This document shows positions 1 through 8,884 of a stretch of DNA of 64,000 nucleotides, piece by piece. Position 1 is the stretch's first letter, and the number at the start of each line of letters is the position of its first letter. The DNA comes from Bin55 sp965203735 (GTDB lineage: Bacteria > Pseudomonadota > Gammaproteobacteria > Pseudomonadales > Azotimanducaceae): positions 744,001 through 808,000 of the forward strand of contig OZ241909.1 in the NCBI GenBank assembly GCA_965203735.1, given 5' to 3'. Position numbers and translations under genes: made by a program. The notes under the pieces were generated by a model that was not told where the DNA came from, ran no database searches, and worked only from the letters and a program-made list of their open reading frames with translations.

Positions 1-119
1 CCTTGAACCCTTTGAATCTTCACTACCGGTGCGACTGTAAATGAAAACCCCGATGCACCAAGGAACGATCCAAGTTCTGAAGCACCCGGTTCAGTGCGCG
101 TGATCCAGACTCGCTTCAT
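1..119 (-). CDS. hemD: Uroporphyrinogen-III synthase, N-terminal fragment (runs off window)
   Basis: Only the first 39 codons are present; the gene continues past the left edge. Its ATG (119-117) overlaps the hemC stop in an ATGA arrangement, so the two are translationally coupled. The peptide begins MKRVWITRTEPGASEL and continues with a Val-Ala-Pro-Val segment, which is how HemD proteins start (V-x-V/I-T-R-P/T-E-P-G). HemD closes and rearranges hydroxymethylbilane, the HemC product, to uroporphyrinogen III in the cytoplasm. The hemC-hemD order is the usual proteobacterial one. The identification rests on a short peptide plus context. Confidence 0.8.
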   Translation of the reverse strand, partial: MKRVWITRTEPGASELGSFLGASGFSFTVAPVVKIQRVQ

Positions 120-1021
120 GCGACTTCAAAGAGCTCTCTTGCGCCCATCGACAGCAAACTGCGAGCTACCTTTGTGGCCAGACTGGCCGGACTTTCGCCC
201 TGGCAAGAGACACGTACCGAGTGCTCCCCACTGGGATCCACGACGATTGCTTCAATGTGAAATTCTTGATCCTTAGAAATGCAGTACACACCGACGGGTG
301 TCGTACAGTCCGCGCCCAATTTGTCTACAACATCGCGCTCGCATCGTGAAACATCTGACACGCCAGGCACTTCCAATGAGTCCATGAGTTTGGAGATCTT
401 GCTATCGCCGATCCTATACTCGGCTGCCAATTGTCCCTGTCCTGCCGCTGGAACAAAAACAGTCGGATTGAGACGGAAACCAATCCTGTTGTTCAATCCA
501 AGACGGAGAAGCCCCGCTGTAGCCAAGACAAGGACGTCATAAGATCCGTCGTCGAGTTTCTTGAGTCGAGTGTCGACGTTGCCACGTATGTTCTGCACGT
601 TGGTCTTGTTAAATGCGTGACGTAGTAGAGCACGTCTTCGGCAGCTTGAGGTGCCAATTCGCGCGTTTCCTGGAATGTCGAAAGGAGAGGAAACTCCTAC
701 CAAAGCGTCGCTTGGATCTTGGCGAGGCGCAACGGCTCGAACAGCCAGCCCGTTAGGAAGGTGAGCCGGAACATCCTTCATGCTGTGGATGGCGAGATCT
801 GCTGTTTCATTCAGTAGTTCGGACTCAATTTCCTTGAGGAAATCTCCCTTTCCTGACAACGGAGAATTGGGCTGGATTGCGGATTTGTCTCCCGTTGTCA
901 CTACACCCACAGTCTCAATTTTCAACCCGGGATTCTTACTTTGGAGCAAGCGGCAAATATAGTTGGTCTGTTGTATAGCCAACTTGCTCTTCCGAGTCGC
1001 TATACGAACTTTTTGAGACAT
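116..1021 (-). CDS. hemC: Hydroxymethylbilane synthase (porphobilinogen deaminase)
   Basis: HemC polymerises four porphobilinogen molecules into hydroxymethylbilane in heme biosynthesis. The 301-residue protein has normal family length. It starts with the typical RIATRKSKLAIQQ segment. It contains the GTSSCRRRALL substrate-binding motif and a C-terminal LGADCTTPVGVY segment, whose cysteine should carry the dipyrromethane cofactor. The ATG at 1021 is a natural start. It is followed directly by hemD with a 4-nt overlap. argH lies divergently upstream across a 375-nt gap, and hemB is nearby, so two heme steps flank an arginine gene. Confidence 0.97.
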   Translation of the reverse strand: MSQKVRIATRKSKLAIQQTNYICRLLQSKNPGLKIETVGVVTTGDKSAIQPNSPLSGKGDFLKEIESELLNETADLAIHSMKDVPAHLPNGLAVRAVAPRQDPSDALVGVSSPFDIPGNARIGTSSCRRRALLRHAFNKTNVQNIRGNVDTRLKKLDDGSYDVLVLATAGLLRLGLNNRIGFRLNPTVFVPAAGQGQLAAEYRIGDSKISKLMDSLEVPGVSDVSRCERDVVDKLGADCTTPVGVYCISKDQEFHIEAIVVDPSGEHSVRVSCQGESPASLATKVARSLLSMGARELFEVA

Positions 1022-1396
1022 GAACTACGGAATTCTTCTAAGTGAATCTGTCGGTATGATGTGGACTGAACGCCTGACTATCGGTTCAAAGTCAAGAAAC
1101 TACTCGCCAAGTTGAGTTGGACTCCGAATGCAAGAGTTAATGGATGAACAACGATACTTTGGTCTTTTTGACGCGTACTTGGGAGTTAGCCACATTGTGC
1201 AACACATATTTCTGAGAGATTCTCGTGTCAAGAAAACTGAGCTCCACAATAGTAATATCAGCAACTTGGGTCAAACCTACGAATCCTCAGTGGGTTCGAA
1301 GTATCTTGTGTCCACAAGTTCTAGTCCTAATACTTAGCGTGCCGGAGACACTACTCGTACCGATGAGCAACGACAAGACCTTCAGCTTCCAAGTCT
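1022..1396. other. Intergenic region between divergent hemC and argH
   Basis: This 375-nt gap must hold the promoters of both hemC (minus) and argH (plus). Short reading frames here (for example 1128-1337) have no recognisable protein features. I see no convincing -35/-10 pair. The only clear symmetry is a 6-2-6 palindrome at 1305-1318, listed separately. A GGTTCGAA string near 1294 resembles a tRNA T-loop, but no cloverleaf can be drawn around it. Confidence 0.5.
1305..1318. promoter_or_regulatory. Palindrome CTTGTG-TC-CACAAG upstream of argH
   Basis: A perfect 6-bp inverted repeat with a 2-nt centre lies 78 nt before the argH start. Its size fits a dimeric repressor operator, but no cognate regulator is known and it may be chance. 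A similar palindrome with a different sequence sits upstream of the dioxygenase at 40337-40352. Confidence 0.25.
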
Positions 1397-2779
1397 ATGG
1401 ATCGTAATTCGAGAAAGTCCTGGGGCGGACGATTTTCTGAAGAAACTGATTCGTTCGTCGAAAAGTTTACTGAGTCAGTTAGCTTCGACTCTAGATTGTA
1501 TTACGTCGACATCTTGGGTTCGATTGCGCATGCCAACGGCCTTGTCGCAGCTGGAGTGTTGAACGGATCAGATCGCGATACGATCGTCGAAGGACTTAAA
1601 GAAATCCAAAGAGAAATCGAATCGGGCGAATTCGTTTGGTCTGTAGCGCTTGAAGATGTCCATTCCAACATTGAGGCGCGGCTTGTTGATTTGGTAGGTG
1701 AACTTGGGAAGAAGCTTCACACAGGTCGGTCGAGAAATGATCAAGTTGCGACAGATATTAGGCTTTGGTTAAGGCAGGAAATAGATCAAATTGACGAGCA
1801 CATGACTCGTTTGATGCACGTGCTCTTGGATCACGCCGAAAAGTATGCCAGCACCATCATGCCTGGATTTACGCACATGCAAAATGCTCAACCAGTGACG
1901 TTTGGACACCATTTGATGGCTTGGTTTGAAATGATGCTTCGTGATCGCTCACGTTTGCGTGATTGCCGCAAGCGTGTTAATAGCTCGCCGTTGGGTGCTG
2001 CCGCATTGGCTGGAACAAGCTTCGAAATTCCACGAGAACAAACTGCAGCCGAGCTTGGGTTCGAGACCGTTTGCAGAAACTCTCTTGATGCGGTGAGTGA
2101 CCGAGATTTCGCGATTGAATTTGTGTCCGTTGCTAGCATCGCCATAGCTCACCTGACACGCTGGTGTGAAGAAATCATTATTTGGTCTTCGGACATCGTT
2201 GGGTTCATCCGTCTGCCAGACGCGTTTTGTACGGGATCCAGCATCATGCCACAAAAGAGGAATCCAGACATTCCGGAACTCATTCGTGGTAAGTCGGGCC
2301 GCATTGTTGGTGACTTGATGGCCCTATTGACGTTGGTGAAGAGTCAACCTCTCGCATATAACCGAGACAACCAGGAAGACAAGGAGCGAGTATTCGATTC
2401 GGTAGACACTCTGTCCGAGTGTCTACAAGCTCTTTGTATATTGATCCCGAAAATGGAACCTGATTCCCAGCGAATGTATGAGTGTGCCCAAAAGGGCTAC
2501 TCAACAGCAACGGATTTGGCAGATTGGTTAGTGGGACAAAACGTTCCTTTTCGGGAAGCGCACGAAATAGTGGGAAGAGTCGTAGCCAAAGCCGAGTCGA
2601 AGCACCTTCGGCTTGACGAAATGACGCTGGAGCAGCTTCAGGAAGTCGACGAGAGATTCGCCGAGTCCGTCTATGAAAGGCTCACTGTGGAAGGATCGGT
2701 AGATTCTCGTAGTTTGCTAGGCGGCACGTCTCCATCATCAGTAAGAGCTGAGATCGAGCAAGCTCGATCCTGGATCTAG
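1397..2779 (+). CDS. argH: Argininosuccinate lyase
   Basis: ArgH cleaves argininosuccinate to arginine and fumarate, the last step of arginine synthesis, as a cytoplasmic homotetramer. The 460-residue length is typical. It opens with the conserved SWGGRFSEETD segment, has the HTGRSRNDQVATD motif near residue 110, and carries the fumarase/aspartase signature GSSIMPQKRNPD near residue 280 with its catalytic serine. The ATG at 1397 has no strong Shine-Dalgarno sequence but gives the family N-terminus. The end is only 8 nt from the convergent hemB stop. argB lies 46 kb away, so arginine genes are not clustered here. Confidence 0.97.
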   Translation: MDRNSRKSWGGRFSEETDSFVEKFTESVSFDSRLYYVDILGSIAHANGLVAAGVLNGSDRDTIVEGLKEIQREIESGEFVWSVALEDVHSNIEARLVDLVGELGKKLHTGRSRNDQVATDIRLWLRQEIDQIDEHMTRLMHVLLDHAEKYASTIMPGFTHMQNAQPVTFGHHLMAWFEMMLRDRSRLRDCRKRVNSSPLGAAALAGTSFEIPREQTAAELGFETVCRNSLDAVSDRDFAIEFVSVASIAIAHLTRWCEEIIIWSSDIVGFIRLPDAFCTGSSIMPQKRNPDIPELIRGKSGRIVGDLMALLTLVKSQPLAYNRDNQEDKERVFDSVDTLSECLQALCILIPKMEPDSQRMYECAQKGYSTATDLADWLVGQNVPFREAHEIVGRVVAKAESKHLRLDEMTLEQLQEVDERFAESVYERLTVEGSVDSRSLLGGTSPSSVRAEIEQARSWI

Positions 2780-2787
2780 ATGTGACG

Positions 2788-3789
2788 TTAGTTTTGAGCC
2801 GCAAGACGCTCGGCGACTCGTTTGCCGAAGTAGGTGAGAATCCCATCTGCGCCAGCACGTTTGAAGCACAAGAGTCCTTCTAAGACGACCTTTCTTTCTA
2901 GCCAGCCCCGCTGAACGGCGGCCATGTGCATGGAGTACTCGCCGCTGACTTGATATGCAAAGGTCGGAGTTCCAAATCCATCTTTGACTCGGCGAATCAC
3001 GTCAAGATACGGCATACCTGGTTTTACCATGACCATGTCAGCACCTTCCTGAATGTCCATTGCAATCTCGCGGAGAGCTTCGTCGCTGTTGGCAACGTCC
3101 ATTTGATAGGTGAATTTATTGCTTGATCCCAAGGTCGAGCTTGAACCCACCGCGTCGCGGAATGGGCCGTAGTAGGCGGAAGCGTACTTGGCCGAGTAAG
3201 CCATGATCTTCGTGTTCACAAACCCGCTGCCCTCCAGCGTCTGACGGATTGCTCCAATTCTGCCATCCATCATGTCTGAGGGCGCGATGACATCAGAGCC
3301 AGCTTCAGCGCAGACACGTGCTTGCTCCTGAAGAATTTCAATCGAAGCATCATTCAGCACATATCCGTTTTCGTCGATTACTCCGTCTTGTCCATGAGAC
3401 GTGTAGGGATCCAATGCTGCATCGGTTATCACTCCGAGATCAGGAGTGCGATTCTTAACGGCTCTGACAGCTCTTGGAATCAATCCATCGGGATTTATGG
3501 ACTCTGTACCTCTCTCATCTTTCAAACCTGGTTCGATGTACGGAAATAGAGCGATTGCAGGCAGTTTGATATCGCTCAAGTGCTCGACTTCTCGTTCAAG
3601 TTCGTCAATGCTTAGTCGATCAATTCCAGGCATCGACTCTATCGGTTGGCGAGAATTGGATCCTTCAACTACGAAAATGGGGTAGATCAAATCGTTTACC
3701 GAGAGTTCGTTTTCTCTTACAAGACGCCTCACGAAGTCCTGAGAACGATTTCTGCGAAGACGAGTTTGAGGATACTTGGGAGTGACCAT
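2788..3789 (-). CDS. hemB: Delta-aminolevulinic acid dehydratase (porphobilinogen synthase)
   Basis: HemB condenses two 5-aminolevulinate molecules to porphobilinogen, the step before HemC. The protein has 333 residues, as expected. Active-site segments are visible: MVKPGMPYLD, with the Schiff-base lysine, and FAYQVSGEYSMH. In the metal-site region the sequence is DAALDPYTSHGQDG rather than the cysteine-rich version. That points to the Pseudomonas-like magnesium type rather than the zinc type; this is inferred from family knowledge. It is divergent from the oxidoreductase at 3934 and convergent with argH. Confidence 0.97.
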   Translation of the reverse strand: MVTPKYPQTRLRRNRSQDFVRRLVRENELSVNDLIYPIFVVEGSNSRQPIESMPGIDRLSIDELEREVEHLSDIKLPAIALFPYIEPGLKDERGTESINPDGLIPRAVRAVKNRTPDLGVITDAALDPYTSHGQDGVIDENGYVLNDASIEILQEQARVCAEAGSDVIAPSDMMDGRIGAIRQTLEGSGFVNTKIMAYSAKYASAYYGPFRDAVGSSSTLGSSNKFTYQMDVANSDEALREIAMDIQEGADMVMVKPGMPYLDVIRRVKDGFGTPTFAYQVSGEYSMHMAAVQRGWLERKVVLEGLLCFKRAGADGILTYFGKRVAERLAAQN

Positions 3790-3933
3790 TTATGATTTGA
3801 GCTTCTTAATAGGTGAAGAGTTCTTGGGAGCGGAGGCTATAGCCAAGTCTATGCTAATTCCGCTCTACGTGAAGAGCAGACCTATTGTGCCACAGAACGC
3901 TAAGTATGGAATGGATCCTTTAAGAGGTAGAAG

Positions 3934-5361
3934 ATGAAGGCTCGATATGAAAACAACCTTGTTGTTTTGGGCGCAGGCAGCGCGGGACTTATAGCATCCT
4001 TGATAGGTGCCACCGCTCGTGCCAAGGTTGTTCTCATCGAGGAAAACCGAATGGGCGGCGATTGTCTAAATACCGGATGCGTTCCGAGTAAGACGCTCAT
4101 TGCGTCAGCCAGAGTCGCTCATTCCGTTCGCCACGCGCAGGACTTCGGAATCCGTTCATCCGAGGTTAAGGTGGAATTTGAGCAGGTCATGCGTCGTATT
4201 CGCTCAGCCATTCAAACAATCGAACCTAATGACTCTGTTGAACGCTACACGAGACTAGGAGTGAAATGCATAAGAGGACGCGCTCATCTTGTTGATCCTC
4301 ATCGAGTTCATGTCAACGACGAGGAGATTTCGTCGCGGAGCATCGTTCTTGCCACTGGAGCAGAGCCTCAGATTCCCCCTGTCCCAGGGTTGAGGGAATC
4401 CAACCCACTTACGTCGGAAAACTTATGGGACATCGAAGAGCTACCTAGAAAGCTAGTAGTTATTGGAGGCGGACCGATTGGATGCGAGTTGGCACAAGCG
4501 CTTGCTCGTCTCGGTAGTAAAGTGAGTGTTGTGGAGCAAGTCGATCGATTGCTTCCCATGGAGGATCGTGATGTCTCAGAGGTTGTTGCATCTACCTTCA
4601 GGTCGGAAGGTATTCGAGTGTTGGCAGGATATAAAGCCATTTCCTGCAGCAGAAATAAATTGTCTGTGGAAAACGGAAGCAACCAGGAGGAGTTGGAGTT
4701 CGATAGGATCTTGGTTGCTACCGGCAGATCTCCTCGTGGAGACAACATGGGTCTGGAGGATGTAGGAGTCGAAAAAGAAAAGAACGGCACGATTCTGGTG
4801 AACGACTACCTGCAAAGTCGAGTTCGATCAATCTATGCCTGCGGCGATGTGGTTGGACCCTATCAATTCACCCATATGGCCTCTCATCAGGCTTGGTATG
4901 CGACCATGAACGCTTTGCTCCGACCGTTCTGGAGATTCAAGCTTGACTCAACCGTGATCCCTTGGGCGGTATTCACGGACCCCGAAATCGCTCGAGTGGG
5001 AATGTGTGAACAACAATTGCAGGAACAGAATATTCCCTATGAGGTGACCGTGCGTGACTTCAATGAAGTCGATCGCGCAATAGCAGATGGCTCGACTGCT
5101 GGATTTGTGAAGTTGATTACGAAGCCGAAGTCTGACTCATTACTTGGTGCGAGCATCGTAGGACTGAATGCGGGTGAGTTGATTAGCAGTTGCATTACAG
5201 CAATGACCCATGGCTACGGCATGAACAAGGTATTGTCTACGCTTCACGTCTACCCAACGAGATCCGAAGCAATTCGGCTTGCTTCGGGCGAACGACGACG
5301 AAGGAATGCGCCCGAGAGATTGCTACGAGTTGCTGGAAGACTCAATCGCCTAATGCGTTAA
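3934..5361 (+). CDS. FAD/NAD(P) disulfide oxidoreductase, mercuric reductase/lipoamide dehydrogenase-like
   Basis: A class I pyridine nucleotide-disulfide oxidoreductase of 475 residues. An N-terminal FAD fold (GAGSAGLIASL) precedes the redox pair GGDCLNTGCVPSK near residue 50. A central NAD(P) fold contains GGGPIGCELAQAL, and the ACGDVVG FAD motif and a dimerisation domain follow. In true lipoamide dehydrogenases the C-terminal motif is H-x-H-P-T; here it is HVYPTRSE, so the second His is Tyr. The substrate is therefore probably not dihydrolipoamide. There is no mercury-binding N-terminal domain and no second terminal cysteine pair as in MerA. The start has a good AAGAGG site 8 nt upstream. 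The substrate is unknown. Confidence 0.85.
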   Translation: MKARYENNLVVLGAGSAGLIASLIGATARAKVVLIEENRMGGDCLNTGCVPSKTLIASARVAHSVRHAQDFGIRSSEVKVEFEQVMRRIRSAIQTIEPNDSVERYTRLGVKCIRGRAHLVDPHRVHVNDEEISSRSIVLATGAEPQIPPVPGLRESNPLTSENLWDIEELPRKLVVIGGGPIGCELAQALARLGSKVSVVEQVDRLLPMEDRDVSEVVASTFRSEGIRVLAGYKAISCSRNKLSVENGSNQEELEFDRILVATGRSPRGDNMGLEDVGVEKEKNGTILVNDYLQSRVRSIYACGDVVGPYQFTHMASHQAWYATMNALLRPFWRFKLDSTVIPWAVFTDPEIARVGMCEQQLQEQNIPYEVTVRDFNEVDRAIADGSTAGFVKLITKPKSDSLLGASIVGLNAGELISSCITAMTHGYGMNKVLSTLHVYPTRSEAIRLASGERRRRNAPERLLRVAGRLNRLMR

Positions 5362-5374
5362 GCAATTACGGTAC

Positions 5375-6490
5375 CTACGTGAATCTTCCTGACCAGACGG
5401 ATTGTTTCGCGACATCAACCGAAAGGGTCGACGACTCTCCATTGAGCAGCTCTGCGCCTAACTTGCCACAAGCAGGTGAAGTTTGAACGCCAAATCCCCC
5501 AAAAGCAGCATGCCAAAAGAATCCGGAATGTTCCTTGGCAAATCCAATGACTGGGAGCTCATCGGCGACAAAACTGCGCAAACCCGCCCAAGTCTCGTGA
5601 GGACGCTCAACACTTAAGGTTGTGCATTCGTGGAGACGTTGCATAGCGAGTGCCAAGTCAAGCATTTCGGGTTGCGCGTCACAAGGTGGCGATTCCGTGG
5701 CATCGGCGGGCGACAACATTATTGATCTTCCTTCGGGTTTGAAATAGAGATCACCGGATGCTCTATAGCACATTGGCCAGTTCTTGAAGTCCACATCTGG
5801 CTGAATTCTCAATCCCGTTCTGCGCCTAGGAACGAGACCAATGGGTTGCACTCCAGCCAAGTTCGCGATCTCGTCGGCCCATGCTCCCGCAGCGTTAACG
5901 ACGATGTCCACTTCTAGGTAGTCTCCTTGGGCAAAGCTTGCCTTCCAATGTCCGAGTGAATCGTCGAGATCTACCAAACGGCGGTTTGTCATGATTTCTC
6001 CTCCGCGACCGACAAAAGATCGACGATAGCCTTCCAGTAGCGCGTGTACATCGAGTCCTAACGACCTTGTGTCGAGCACTCCAGCTTGAAAGTCGGTCCT
6101 AATGACAGGAATTCGACTGGTAATGTCGCTTCCATTCAGTCTCTGCAACCACGGACACCGACCTTTCCAAGTATCCAAGAACGAATCTACAACGTCTTGC
6201 TCTTCTGTCTTAGCGATCATCATGTTTTCCAATGACGTTGCAATGGTTCCAAACGGCTTCGGTGGATCAAGAAAGAACGATTCCGATTCCAGAGACAATC
6301 GGTGAACCGTGTCGTTCTCGAATGCAATGTGAAACACTGCCGCAGATCGCCCGGTACTGTGATAGCCCGGCTGAAATTCTGCTTCGACTACCGTGGTGTC
6401 GAACCGCCGTGAAGCGTGCATTGCAAGTGAGAGACCTGCAATGCCTCCTCCGATGACGAGTAATCGGGGGTGGGGGCGTCTTATGTGCAT
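5375..6490 (-). CDS. FAD-dependent oxidoreductase, D-amino acid oxidase (DAO) family
   Basis: This 371-residue flavoprotein begins with the Rossmann motif LLVIGGGIAGLSLA, followed by GYHSTGRSAA, which is typical of glycine or D-amino-acid oxidase relatives. A C-terminal segment ending in AAFGGFGVQTSPA matches the second FAD-contacting loop. Such enzymes oxidise the C-N or C-O bond of an amino or hydroxy acid and pass electrons to oxygen or a chain carrier. The substrate cannot be read from sequence. It converges on the preceding disulfide oxidoreductase with a 13-nt gap. The next gene upstream on the same strand (7205-6540) is 49 nt away, so co-transcription is possible. Confidence 0.85.
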   Translation of the reverse strand: MHIRRPHPRLLVIGGGIAGLSLAMHASRRFDTTVVEAEFQPGYHSTGRSAAVFHIAFENDTVHRLSLESESFFLDPPKPFGTIATSLENMMIAKTEEQDVVDSFLDTWKGRCPWLQRLNGSDITSRIPVIRTDFQAGVLDTRSLGLDVHALLEGYRRSFVGRGGEIMTNRRLVDLDDSLGHWKASFAQGDYLEVDIVVNAAGAWADEIANLAGVQPIGLVPRRRTGLRIQPDVDFKNWPMCYRASGDLYFKPEGRSIMLSPADATESPPCDAQPEMLDLALAMQRLHECTTLSVERPHETWAGLRSFVADELPVIGFAKEHSGFFWHAAFGGFGVQTSPACGKLGAELLNGESSTLSVDVAKQSVWSGRFT

Positions 6491-6539
6491 CGAACTCGTG
6501 CCAAGCTCGAGATCTGGATGAAGTTCCTCTGACCGTTGC

Positions 6540-7205
6540 CTAAGTCAGGGTTTGGATGAACCTCTTGGCGTGCATCGCCATTTCGTGGAACACATCGTCC
6601 TTGCGTTTGCGAGTTCGCTTTAGAATTTTGTAGCCGTGGTCTGCTGTATCAAGCCACTTCAGTGTGGCTTCCAATTGTCGAGCAAGTTTGTTCATAAGTC
6701 TTCGTTCAGCCATTCCATCTCGCGACCCTGATAGGAAAAGCATTGGGCAAGTGATTTGATTCATATGGGCAGCGCGATCAAGTGACGGTTTTTTCGGATT
6801 GTGCAAGGGGAAGGAGCAGAAAATCAGACCGGCGACATCTAAGCTGTGCTCGACCACGGCATGGGAGGCCATACGGCCACCGAAACTGTGTCCTCCCAAG
6901 AGAATTGGAAAGTCATAGTTGGACTTGGCAAATTCATATGCTGCTTTAACAGTCTTTGACGACACAGCTTGTGCATCAACTCGGTTCTTTCCGGCCTCCA
7001 TGTAGGGGAAGTTGTAACGTAGAGATGCGAGTCCAAATGCTGCAAATGCATCCGTAATTTCTTCCAGTGTGCTGTGGTGCATGCCGGCGCCAGCACCATG
7101 ACCGAAGACGATCAGCATGGATGGGTCGTCTGCAGGCTTGAACAGTGCACCGACGTCGTGTTCGTCAAATTTAATTCGGTGGGTGCTGGAATCGCGGTAA
7201 GTCAT
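6540..7205 (-). CDS. Alpha/beta hydrolase, KANL3/TEX30-like
   Basis: A compact 221-residue cytoplasmic hydrolase. It has the GHGAGAGMHH oxyanion-region motif of the KANL3/TEX30 group, a nucleophile elbow GGHSFGGRM, and a late TADHGYKIL segment supplying the probable catalytic His. The family includes poorly characterised hydrolases, sometimes called dienelactone hydrolase-like. Its start codon overlaps the clpP stop by 4 nt (7202-7205), so the two genes are translationally coupled, with clpP first. That coupling to a protease is the only functional hint; a direct link is unproven. Confidence 0.85.
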   Translation of the reverse strand: MTYRDSSTHRIKFDEHDVGALFKPADDPSMLIVFGHGAGAGMHHSTLEEITDAFAAFGLASLRYNFPYMEAGKNRVDAQAVSSKTVKAAYEFAKSNYDFPILLGGHSFGGRMASHAVVEHSLDVAGLIFCSFPLHNPKKPSLDRAAHMNQITCPMLFLSGSRDGMAERRLMNKLARQLEATLKWLDTADHGYKILKRTRKRKDDVFHEMAMHAKRFIQTLT

Positions 7206-7825
7206 TTCAATTCATCTGCAGATTGGATTATTTGTCCAACAAGACCATACTCGATCGACTCCTCTGCACTCATCCAGTAATCTCGGTCCGTGTCGGTATT
7301 TACTTGGTCGATGGTCCTTCCGGTACGGTCCGCAATGACTTGATTGATCCTCTCGCGTGTCTTCACGATCTCTCGAGCTTGGATAAATATGTCAGAAGCA
7401 TCGCCTCCAAAACCTCCGGAAGGTTGATGAATGAGGAATCTAGTATTGGGCAAGCAGAAACGATTCTCACGTTCCGCCGCAATATATATGTGCGTTGCGA
7501 TGCTGCCCACCCAGCCCGTACCCACAGTCCTTACCGGCGCTGGAATAAATCTTATTACGTCGTGGATGGTGTCCCCGGATTCCACGTGGCCGCCCGGGGA
7601 GCTCACCCACAATGTGATAGGGTCCGAATTCTCCAACGACATGGCAAGTAGCTGTTGAATGGTTCGCTGGCAGGAATCCTTGTCAATTTCTCCAAACAGC
7701 GTGAGTACGCGGTTTTTGTAGAGTGTCTGTTGAGGAGCAGTCCACCGAGGATTCTCGCTACTGTCGTCTGTATCTGTTGGTTTCTTGTCTAGCTTCGAGG
7801 CATCGAATTCTTCGTTCTGCTTCAT
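7202..7825 (-). CDS. ClpP-family serine protease
   Basis: A ClpP peptidase of 207 residues when started at the ATG at 7825, which has an AAGGGA site upstream; a longer frame to 7888 adds an unlikely N-terminus. The catalytic triad is intact: Ser108 (GWVGSIATHI), His133 (FLIHQPSGG) and Asp182 (DRDYWMSAEE). The spacing of 25 and 49 residues is the same as in E. coli ClpP. The N-terminal 35 residues are polar and lack the usual ClpP pro-sequence. No clpX, tig or lon is adjacent, as would be expected for the main clpP, so this is probably an additional ClpP. It is coupled to the downstream alpha/beta hydrolase. Confidence 0.9.
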   Translation of the reverse strand: MKQNEEFDASKLDKKPTDTDDSSENPRWTAPQQTLYKNRVLTLFGEIDKDSCQRTIQQLLAMSLENSDPITLWVSSPGGHVESGDTIHDVIRFIPAPVRTVGTGWVGSIATHIYIAAERENRFCLPNTRFLIHQPSGGFGGDASDIFIQAREIVKTRERINQVIADRTGRTIDQVNTDTDRDYWMSAEESIEYGLVGQIIQSADELK

Positions 7826-7906
7826 CTCATTCCCTTGAACACCGCATAATAGGATGGCTATTTTCGCAAACATCACTACGTTGTCCACACCAGACCAAAG
7901 GAATAC

Positions 7907-8845
7907 GTGACCGTGTCGTTGTGTCCCGCCTACGCAGAGAAGCTTCGGTTACTAAATAGTCAGAATGCACCGCCGCTTAGAGCTGTACCGGTGGAGCTAA
8001 TCAGAGACACTTTTCGAACGATGCAACCGGAACGTCCTGAAGTAGCTGTCGAGAGCATTCACGAATTGGACATTCCAGCCAATTCCATCTCATTGTCAGT
8101 TCGAATATATCGACCTTCTTCGAGGGATGACTTGCCGGTTGTCTTAATGTTTCACGGGGGCGGCTGGGTGATCGGCGACCTGACAACAGTGGACGGACAA
8201 TGCCGGGATGTTGCTGTTGGAAGCGGAGCAATCATAGTTGCAGTTGACTATCGTCTCGCACCGGAACACCGTTTTCCAGCAGCCGCAGAAGATTGCTACG
8301 CAGCGTTGAAATGGACTTGCGACAACATCCACTCATATGGTGGCGATGCGAAGAGGATTGGCGTCGCGGGAGATAGTGCAGGCGGAAATCTGGCTGCTGT
8401 GGTAGCGCAGATGTGTCGAGACCGGAAAGGTCCCAATTTGCGTTGTCAGTTGCTGGTGTATCCAGTAATCGACGGAACGAACTTTGACACCGCTTCCTAC
8501 ATCACCAATGCAGAGGGCTTTGGATTGTCCCGGGACGACATGGTTTGGTTTTGGGATCAGTACTCGGATGAAAGTGATCGAAGAAATCCGTACGCATCCC
8601 CGATACTCGCTGATTCTCTACGCGACCTTCCGCCAGCTCTGGTCATGACCGCTGAGTACGACGTTCTTCGCGACGAAGGCGAAGCATATGGTGAACGACT
8701 AAAGATTGATGGAGTTGAAGCCGAAACCGTTCGCTTTGACGGCTTCATTCACGGATTCTTTGCGGAAACCAAGACAATACCGGATACACGCAGGGCCATG
8801 GCCCGAGCGTGCGAGATGCTCAGAAAATACTTGGGAAAATCCTAA
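7907..8845 (+). CDS. Alpha/beta hydrolase, hormone-sensitive lipase (HSL) family esterase
   Basis: A 312-residue HSL-type carboxylesterase. It shows the family oxyanion motif HGGGWVIGD near residue 83, the nucleophile elbow GDSAGGN near residue 155, a catalytic Asp in the ALVMTAEYDVLRDEG region, and a terminal His in DGFIHGFF. These enzymes hydrolyse short-chain acyl esters. The start is a GTG at 7907 in the gap divergent from clpP; other starts nearby are possible. No signal peptide is seen, so it is probably cytoplasmic. Confidence 0.93.
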   Translation: MTVSLCPAYAEKLRLLNSQNAPPLRAVPVELIRDTFRTMQPERPEVAVESIHELDIPANSISLSVRIYRPSSRDDLPVVLMFHGGGWVIGDLTTVDGQCRDVAVGSGAIIVAVDYRLAPEHRFPAAAEDCYAALKWTCDNIHSYGGDAKRIGVAGDSAGGNLAAVVAQMCRDRKGPNLRCQLLVYPVIDGTNFDTASYITNAEGFGLSRDDMVWFWDQYSDESDRRNPYASPILADSLRDLPPALVMTAEYDVLRDEGEAYGERLKIDGVEAETVRFDGFIHGFFAETKTIPDTRRAMARACEMLRKYLGKS

Positions 8846-8884
8846 CGCTTGTACCTTGTTTGGGTGGCAGCAGGTCGAGGTCTC

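Noticed and set aside
1285..1305. tRNA T-loop-like GGTTCGAA string
   Set aside because: No acceptor, anticodon or D arm can be formed around it.
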